Shown here one piece after another: positions 58,571 to 64,000 of a DNA stretch of 64,000 nt. Under the pieces are notes generated by a model. The model was given only the letters and a program-made list of their open reading frames with translations. It ran no database searches and was not told the DNA's origin. Location of the stretch: the NCBI RefSeq assembly GCF_000194155.1, contig NZ_GL877879.1, positions 2,262,520-2,326,519 on the forward strand. The letters run 5' to 3'. The stretch's first letter is position 1. Every line of letters begins with the position of its first letter. Source of the stretch: Saccharopolyspora spinosa NRRL 18395. Lineage in GTDB: Bacteria; Actinomycetota; Actinomycetes; Mycobacteriales; Pseudonocardiaceae. A program made the position numbers and the translations under genes.

Positions 58571-59680
58571 ATGAGTAAAACTGGGTGGATTAGTTCAACT
58601 CGTCCAGACGCCGAAAAATTCGGCGAAGTTACTCCTGGGCGAATTCCGAGACACAAATTCTCCAAGGAAATTCAAGAAGAGCTGACTCGGCTGCGTAAGT
58701 TAGACAACTGGCATGGCCTGGCTGCATTGGTTACAGACTGGACAGTGATCATTTTAGCGGCGCTGTGCGGCGAAGTTTTGAATGACTTGAGTTCATGGGC
58801 GTCTTGGATCTTCTATCTAGGTGTGGCGCTTCCGGTTATCGGTACTCGGCAGCGGGCGCTTGCGACACTACTTCATGAGTCGGCTCATGACATTCTAGCA
58901 AAGAATAAGCGCCTTAACAGGTTCTTGGGAACCTGCTTTTCCGGTTATATGATCTTTCAGTCATATAACGCGTACAGGCGAAGCCACGTACGTGATCATC
59001 ATGGGTCTTTTGGCGATCCTAGAATTGACCCCGACCTACGGGCGCACATTTCTGCCGGTCTCTACGAGCCGCAGTCAGGCGCCAAGTTCAGGTGGCGATA
59101 TCTGATTTCGCCGCTGTTTGGGCGTCAGACTCCATCTGTCGTTAAGGAACTGGTCACTGCGCGATTGTCCGGAACCAGAAAGGAGGCAATACGTGGAATT
59201 TCCGTCGTGGCTTACGTGGCTTGTATCGGTGGCGCTTTTGCCGTCTTTGGACTGTTTGATCTCTTCCTCTATTACTGGATAGTTCCGCTCTTTGTCGTCT
59301 TCCCAATGGTTAACTGGTATATCGAGATGCTGGAGCATTTTCCTCTTGTAGGCAGTGCTGCTATCGATGTACGGACCACCCGCCACAGAGCACTGGGATA
59401 CATCTCCCGGCACTTCCTCGGGATTCACAATGAGGGTTACCACTTAGACCATCACCTATCCCCAAAGATCCCTTATTGGAATCTTCCTGCTGCGCACGGG
59501 GCTCGCCTCAAAGATCCTGTGTTTGCCCAGGCAATTGCAGAGACGGCACCAGTCGGGGAGGGTGTGATTTGGCAGTTCCAGGATATGGTTCGACGTGTGG
59601 ATGCCGATCAAGCCAGTGAACGGCTGGGGCGCTTCACGGATATCGATACGATCGATGCGGAGTTGGCGCCGAGCAAATGA
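58571..59680 (+). CDS. Membrane fatty acid desaturase-family protein
   Basis: 369 aa. Three His boxes are present: HESAHDI (about residues 102-108), HVRDHHGS (about 138-145) and HNEGYHLDHHL (about 285-295), which bind the di-iron centre; hydrophobic segments such as WTVIILAALCGEV flank them. It would desaturate or hydroxylate an acyl chain or carotenoid-like lipid. GC content is far below the neighbours and codon use is less biased, so it was probably acquired. Converges with an EamA exporter of similar composition. Confidence 0.85.
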   Translation: MSKTGWISSTRPDAEKFGEVTPGRIPRHKFSKEIQEELTRLRKLDNWHGLAALVTDWTVIILAALCGEVLNDLSSWASWIFYLGVALPVIGTRQRALATLLHESAHDILAKNKRLNRFLGTCFSGYMIFQSYNAYRRSHVRDHHGSFGDPRIDPDLRAHISAGLYEPQSGAKFRWRYLISPLFGRQTPSVVKELVTARLSGTRKEAIRGISVVAYVACIGGAFAVFGLFDLFLYYWIVPLFVVFPMVNWYIEMLEHFPLVGSAAIDVRTTRHRALGYISRHFLGIHNEGYHLDHHLSPKIPYWNLPAAHGARLKDPVFAQAIAETAPVGEGVIWQFQDMVRRVDADQASERLGRFTDIDTIDAELAPSK

Positions 59681-59746
59681 GTACTTTCGACGGGCAGGAC
59701 GTGTAACTGAGTCCTGCCCGTCCAAAATGGTTGCTAACTGCCGGAC

Positions 59747-60646
59747 TCAAGCTAGGGCCGGCTCGGTACGTTGACCGCGACGCACAGCCCCCACACCAGC
59801 AATTACGACCAATGCTATTCCGGCGAACTGTAGGAAAGACAGCTGCTGGCCCAGCAGCACGAACCCGATCACGCAGGCAAAGCCAGGTTCGAAACTCATT
59901 AGGGTAGAGAAGGAGGATGTTGTCATTCCCCTGAGCGCCTGCATTTCAAGCGCGTAGGGCAACAGCGGGAGGAGGATCGCCGATACTGCGGAAATGATTA
60001 GGATAGTGATCGTGATTCCGTTAATGGAGCTTTTGGCGCCAAAGAAGCTCGCAGTTATCGCGGCCACCGTCAACGATATCGCTAGTCCCTGCATTCCGGA
60101 AAAACTATCCCCGACCCGTTGACTGAGCACAACATAGCCGCCCAAACTTGCGCCCGCCGCTAGGCCGTACGCGATCCCGACCGGATTGAATTCTCCGGCC
60201 CAGGGCGTTGTAAGCATCACCACTCCTGCGAGTGCAAGAACGGGCCAGACTAGATCTCGGCGTTTCTTGAGGCCAATGACCGCAATGGTGAACGGCCCGA
60301 GGTATTCGAGTGTGCTGGCGGTGCCCAGTGGGATCAAATTGATGGCCTGGAAGTAGAACAGTGTCATGCAGCAGCTTACGAGCCCGAGTCCTATTGCCGA
60401 AAGCATCGACGATTTGGAAAATTTGAATGGATTCGGCCGGCAAATTGCAAGCAAGAACGCTGCGGCTAGCGCGAGTCGAAGAAAAGCCGCACCGACGGGA
60501 CCAACGGCTGCGAACATCCAAGTGGAAACAGCTGCGCCTGTCTGGACAGACATCATCGCACCGATTGCCATCGCTACGCACACGCCTACGCGCGGTCGCC
60601 GTGCCGTCAACGGCAAGGAACTCTCCATAGTCGTGGATGGAACCAC
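59747..60646 (-). CDS. EamA/DMT-superfamily transporter (RhtA-like)
   Basis: 299 aa with about ten hydrophobic segments and two EamA repeats; GPVGAAFLRLALAAAFLLAI, TLEYLGPFTIAVIGLKKRRD and the C-terminal SFEPGFACVIGFVLLGQQLS are typical of amino-acid exporters of the RhtA group. GC is low, as for the desaturase. GTG 60646 or ATG 60628. The substrate may be a small amphipathic metabolite or homoserine/threonine; not shown. The following 60647-60849 has no gene. Confidence 0.85.
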   Translation of the reverse strand: MVPSTTMESSLPLTARRPRVGVCVAMAIGAMMSVQTGAAVSTWMFAAVGPVGAAFLRLALAAAFLLAICRPNPFKFSKSSMLSAIGLGLVSCCMTLFYFQAINLIPLGTASTLEYLGPFTIAVIGLKKRRDLVWPVLALAGVVMLTTPWAGEFNPVGIAYGLAAGASLGGYVVLSQRVGDSFSGMQGLAISLTVAAITASFFGAKSSINGITITILIISAVSAILLPLLPYALEMQALRGMTTSSFSTLMSFEPGFACVIGFVLLGQQLSFLQFAGIALVVIAGVGAVRRGQRTEPALA

Positions 60647-60849
60647 AAGGAAGCGAAAGCGTCCAGGAAATAACCATTGGTGTCCCGGGTCACAAGTTTG
60701 GTGACCCGTTCAGCGGGTCGTGAATCACTTAAATAGGCGATTGTTTTGTCTGAGCCTCGGGGGCTATGCCCGCTGATCTCGAGAGAGATGAATGCGTGCC
60801 CGTTCGCGTACTGGACTATGGATGGCTCGACGTGAATTCAATATCCGTA

Positions 60850-60886
60850 TTCAATCTGGAAATCGGACCTCGATCTCCAGATTGAA
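60850..60886. repeat. Inverted repeat with TTCAAT…ATTGAA ends after the SDR gene
   Basis: TTCAATCTGGA (60850-60860) and TCCAGATTGAA (60876-60886) pair perfectly, 21 bp past the SDR stop on the minus strand. It resembles a diverged TTTCAATTGAAA family member and may act as a terminator. Confidence 0.65.
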
Positions 60887-60907
60887 ATCACGGCCGGTCT
60901 GGTGGGG

Positions 60908-61654
60908 TCACTCGTGGCGGTGCATTCGGGTCGCCGAGTGCTGGTCGCGGGGCATGACCTCGATGTAGTCCAGGTTGACGTGCGACGGGCGGGTCACCAC
61001 GAAGGTGATGATGTCCGCGATGTCATCGCCGGTTAGGGGCGTGATGCCCTGGTAGACCGCCGCCGCGCGCTCCTTGTCGCCGCCGAAGCGCACCTCGGAG
61101 AACTCCGTCTCCACCGCACCCGGCGCGACCTCGGTGAACCGCACCGGCTCCCCTAGGTGCTCGCCGCGGAGCGTGCGGTGTAGCGCACCCTGGGCGTGCT
61201 TGGCCGAGGTGTAGCCCGCGCCGTTGTCGTAGACCTGCGAGGAGGCCACCGAGGTCACCGTCACCACGTGCCCGTCGCCGGAGGCGATCAGCTTGGGCAG
61301 CAGCGCCTTGGTGACCCGCAGCGTGCCGAGCACGTTGGTCTCCCACATCCAGCGCCAGTCGTCCTCGTCGGCATCGGCGATCTTGGCCAGGCCCTTCGCA
61401 CCACCGGCGTTGTTGATCAGCACGTGGCATTCCGGAACCTGCGCGACGAACGCTGCCACCGAGTCCGCGTCCGTGATGTCCAGCGGCAGCGCGGTGCCGC
61501 CGATCTCGTCGGCAAGCTCGGTCAGCCGGTCGAGCCGCCGGGCGCCGAGCACCACGCGGAAACCGGCGGTGGCGAGTTGGCGCGCGGTGGCCGCGCCGAT
61601 GCCGGAGCTCGCCCCGGTGACCACGGCCCAGCGACCTGCAGAGTTTGTGCTCAC
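60908..61654 (-). CDS. Short-chain dehydrogenase/reductase
   Basis: 248 aa. Cofactor motif VVTGASSGIGAATARQLA, strand end VLINNAGGAKG, catalytic Ser and Tyr-Lys in VTSVASSQVYDNGAGYTSAK. Similar in place to Rv0484c beside mshA; substrate unknown. GTG 61654 follows GGAGGAAGA. Confidence 0.9.
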   Translation of the reverse strand: MSTNSAGRWAVVTGASSGIGAATARQLATAGFRVVLGARRLDRLTELADEIGGTALPLDITDADSVAAFVAQVPECHVLINNAGGAKGLAKIADADEDDWRWMWETNVLGTLRVTKALLPKLIASGDGHVVTVTSVASSQVYDNGAGYTSAKHAQGALHRTLRGEHLGEPVRFTEVAPGAVETEFSEVRFGGDKERAAAVYQGITPLTGDDIADIITFVVTRPSHVNLDYIEVMPRDQHSATRMHRHE

Positions 61655-61907
61655 GTCTTCTTCCTCCCGGGAAACGGCCGATTGCCCGCCCCACATCCGA
61701 CCACGCCCGGCAGGCGCGCGCGGACGGCGGTTCGGCGGGGGGTTCTCGTTCGCCTCACGATGTGACACGCCACACTGGAGCCTCAGGACATCTTTTCCAC
61801 CCCTCGAGCGTCTACTGGGTACGAGGGGTCACTTTTCGACGACCGTCCTTGCGTTCGGGGCAAAGGGACGGTCGTGCGGCAATTTCAGAAGGGATCGGGG
61901 GCAGAAG

Positions 61908-63062
61908 GTGAGTGGTTCCAAGCTGCGGTCGCTGTGGGCTGCGCTGGCGGGGGCTTTGGTGGCACTGCTGCTGATTTCGGGCTGCGGTTCGCCTGCGCCG
62001 CAGGATCAGAAGCCCGCGGACCCGGTCGCCGAGGTGGCCTTCGAACCGGGCGCCGCTGCGGGCGAGGTCAACCCGACGGCGCCGATCAAGGTCACCGTGG
62101 ACCGCGGCAAGTTCGACTCCATCGCGCTGACCAACGCCGACGGCAAGCAGGTCGCCGGCGAGCTGTCCAAGGACGGCAGGACCTGGCAGGCCACCGAGGC
62201 GCTCGGCTACGGCAAGAGCTACTCCTGGTCCGGCCAGGCCATCGGCGAGGACGGCCTGCAGGTGCCGGTGCAGGGCCAGTTCAGCACGCTGCAGCCGAAG
62301 AAGGTGATCCGCGCCACGATCAACCCGACGGACAACGCCGAGGTCGGCATCGCGATGCCGATCAGCGTGAAGTTCGACGAGCCGGTCAAGGACAAGGCGG
62401 CGATCCAGCGCGCGCTGACCATGCAGACTTCGGTGCCGGTGGACGGCTCCTGGGCGTGGCTGTCGGACCGGCAGGTCGACTGGCGGCCGAAGGAGTACTG
62501 GCCGGCGCACACCCACATCAGCGTGAACGCCAAGCTCTACGGCCAGTCCTACGGCGACGGCGCGTACGGGATGGCGGACCTGAGCACCGACTTCGACATC
62601 GGCCGGTCGCAGATCGTGAAGGCGGCAGTGGGCACCCACCGGCTGGTCGTGATGCGCAACGGCCAGCAGGTGGCCAACTACGCGGCGAGCTACGGCGAGG
62701 AGTACGACCCGGGCCGGAACACCCCCAACGGCATCTTCATGGTCATGCAGAAGAACCCGGTGGAGATCATGGACAACCCCCGGTACGGCTACCACGACGT
62801 GCGCAAGACCTGGGCGGCCCGGTTCTCGAACCACGGCGAGTTCATCCACGAGAACCAGGAGAACGCGGCCGCGCTCGGCAAGGTCAACAACTCGCACGGC
62901 TGCATCAACCTCAGCGCGGCGGATGCGAAGGCGTACTACGACAGCGCGCTGATCGGCGACCCGATCGAGGTGACGGGTTCGGCCAGTTCGATGCCGCCGC
63001 AGTTCGACGTCTACGACTGGCTTCTCAGCTGGGACCAGTGGACCAAGAAGTCAGCGCTCTGA
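61908..63062 (+). CDS. L,D-transpeptidase lipoprotein (LprQ/LdtE-like)
   Basis: 384 aa. A lipoprotein signal peptide ends in the lipobox LLISGC (Cys about residue 26), so it is anchored to the outer face of the membrane. Ig-like domains precede the YkuD catalytic domain with HENQEN and NNSHGCINLSAADA (Cys about residue 331). It makes 3-3 crosslinks in peptidoglycan. It is placed as Rv0483, divergent from the SDR. GTG 61908. Confidence 0.9.
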   Translation: MSGSKLRSLWAALAGALVALLLISGCGSPAPQDQKPADPVAEVAFEPGAAAGEVNPTAPIKVTVDRGKFDSIALTNADGKQVAGELSKDGRTWQATEALGYGKSYSWSGQAIGEDGLQVPVQGQFSTLQPKKVIRATINPTDNAEVGIAMPISVKFDEPVKDKAAIQRALTMQTSVPVDGSWAWLSDRQVDWRPKEYWPAHTHISVNAKLYGQSYGDGAYGMADLSTDFDIGRSQIVKAAVGTHRLVVMRNGQQVANYAASYGEEYDPGRNTPNGIFMVMQKNPVEIMDNPRYGYHDVRKTWAARFSNHGEFIHENQENAAALGKVNNSHGCINLSAADAKAYYDSALIGDPIEVTGSASSMPPQFDVYDWLLSWDQWTKKSAL

Positions 63063-63107
63063 CGCGATCGGGTCCTGTTTCGAGGCCCCGTTTTGGGCAG
63101 CGGCGTC

Positions 63108-63216
63108 GGTGGCGGATCCTCAGACGCCGTCTGGTCTCCGGGGATCCCGGACTCGTGAATGCCAATTCACGACGCCGGGGCTGTCCTCACGGAACGACGT
63201 CTGAGAACCCGCGGCG
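63108..63216. repeat. Dispersed intergenic element, best-preserved ends
   Basis: Starts GGTGGCGGATCCTCAGACG (63108), inner hairpin TCGTGAAT…ATTCACGA within CCCGG…CCGGGG, then CGGGGCTGTCCTC, and ends ACGTCTGAGAACCCGCGGCGG in 63196-63216 (ACGTCTGAGAACC, CGCGGCGG). GCGGATCCTCAGACG and CGTCTGAGAACCCGC are near-complementary ends. A GC hairpin follows near 63246-63270. Confidence 0.75.
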
Positions 63217-63875
63217 GAGCTCCCGGAAGTGCTTTCGGGCCGTAGGAGCGGCGGGGGGCCTGCCGCTTTTCGCTTTCCTGGTTCGGTCCTCGGGCTATTC
63301 GTCGGGGACTGAGCAGGCTCGGCGTCGAGGTCGTCGCAGCGGAGGGGCAGGAAGATCTCGCGGCCCGCCGGGTGTGGGTAGATCACGCCGCTCTCCCGGA
63401 GACCCCGCCCCAGGCTCAGCAGCACGAACCCCGGCAGCGGGGCCGGTAGTCGCTCTCCGCGGACATCACCAGCGGCACCGCCCCCATGCCGATCGCGCCC
63501 ACGAGCAGCCCGGCCACCAGCGTCGAGTGCAGCCCGGACCAGGCGGCAGCCGCTCGCCGACGAGGCCGCCGATGGCTGCGCATCGCGGTCGTCGTGTAGC
63601 GGTGATCGCGGTCGGCGAAATGCTCCTGGCGATGCGTTCTGGCCGGTCGACGGCGGTGTGACTAGCGCCACCCGGGGCCGTCGGACCGTCCGGCTCGGCG
63701 GCCCCGGGGCGGTAGCGTCGAACGTCGGCCTGGATGGGGTCGTGAGCGGTGTGACCACCACCGCCCGCGAATGCCGTGGTTTCGGCACCGTGACGGGAAT
63801 GTTTTCGCCACGGCAGGTGTAGGGGTTGACATGCGTCCGAAAACTTCGGGCCGACCGGCTTGCGATGGGCAGCAG
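63217..63875. other. Region upstream of mshA, no clear gene
   Basis: About 660 bp. The minus strand reads as broken pieces that could be a decayed membrane protein (LHSTLVAGLLVGAIGMGAVP) but frames are interrupted. No ribosome site or full domain. It must hold the mshA promoter. Confidence 0.35.
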
Positions 63876-64000
63876 ATGACCTCCAGAACGTTACGCATGC
63901 GGCCACGCCGCGCCGCCGTCTTCTCGTTGCACACCTCCCCGCTGGAGCAGCCGGGCACCGGCGACGCCGGGGGCATGAACGTCTACATCGCGCAGACCGC
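63876..64000 (+). CDS. mshA: Mycothiol glycosyltransferase MshA, N-terminus (cut by window end)
   Basis: The first 41 codons: RRAAVFSLHTSPLEQPGTGD, then AGGMNVYIAQT, the signature beginning of MshA, which joins GlcNAc to inositol-phosphate in the first step of mycothiol synthesis. ATG 63876 has a weak ribosome site; ATG 63831, in the same frame with AGGGG upstream, is the alternative start. Neighbouring SDR and L,D-transpeptidase match the mycobacterial order. Confidence 0.9.
   Translation, partial: MTSRTLRMRPRRAAVFSLHTSPLEQPGTGDAGGMNVYIAQT

Noticed and set aside
63120..63788. Minus-strand coding gene upstream of mshA
   Set aside because: Pieces of hydrophobic sequence appear in different frames, without start, ribosome site or a full domain, and it overlaps a dispersed repeat.

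Overview
The window is high-GC actinobacterial chromosome. Mycothiol-linked genes (an mshA start and two MDMPI-fold proteins), DUF397 proteins, γ-butyrolactone-receptor-like TetR and AICE-type remnants point to Pseudonocardiales, and the style is most like Saccharopolyspora; the genus is an inference. Several blocks keep the order known from Mycobacterium tuberculosis: XRE regulator–HbhA-like–DUF2516 (Rv0474–Rv0476) and DUF2505/murB … SDR / L,D-transpeptidase / mshA (Rv0481c–Rv0486).

Layout. (1) 1–16.7 kb is bounded by two inverted copies of one ISL3-family element, the first cut by the window edge. Between them lie a secreted chorismate mutase, frameshifted PAP2 and DUF397 genes, a DUF418/TetR divergent pair, YigZ, a MetE-like protein, an FAD monooxygenase, an aldo/keto reductase, an MFS exporter and a lone RND pump. 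(2) 16.8–21.7 kb: a NarL-type two-component system, MarR, and a cytochrome oxidase subunit I with a perfect 43-codon internal duplication. (3) 21.1–26.9 kb: a TetR-controlled methylcrotonyl-CoA carboxylase/acyl-CoA dehydrogenase operon for leucine/isovalerate breakdown; the biotin subunit carries three in-frame copies of a palindromic repeat. (4) 27–29.2 kb: small genes (RHH protein, CopZ-like metal chaperone) and a GBL-receptor-like TetR. (5) 29.5–33.4 kb: tRNA-Glu, tRNA-Asp and tRNA-Phe; the tRNA-Phe 3' end is duplicated 3.55 kb downstream and brackets a decayed integrative element holding integrase and prim-pol remnants, an Xis-like gene, a 51-residue-repeat protein and a small alarmone synthetase. 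(6) 33.5–38.3 kb: an ABC-F ATPase, an MDMPI-like protein and a divergent YczE/MocR pair. (7) 38.8–44.7 kb: a compact module of subtilisin-like protease, ECF sigma factor, small overlapping-ORF protein and TPR–CHAT protease, the best candidate for an incompletely described system. (8) 44.8–58.1 kb: housekeeping genes (DapC-like aminotransferase, DUF445, CGNR, HbhA-like, YbaK, PurU, MDMPI, methyltransferase, MurB) and a trypsin-fold pseudoprotease. (9) 58.5–60.7 kb: an AT-richer pair, fatty acid desaturase and EamA exporter. (10) 60.9–64 kb: SDR, lipoprotein L,D-transpeptidase and the start of mshA.

Three families of dispersed non-coding repeats cut across this layout: (a) a palindrome with core TTTCAATTGAAA, found between genes, inside mccA and at both ISL3 insertion sites; (b) a roughly 100-bp intergenic element with ends like GCGGAACCTCAGACG / CGTCTGAGAACCCGC (three full copies and one partial); (c) long perfect hairpins that share CGTGAGT…ACTCACG ends but differ inside.
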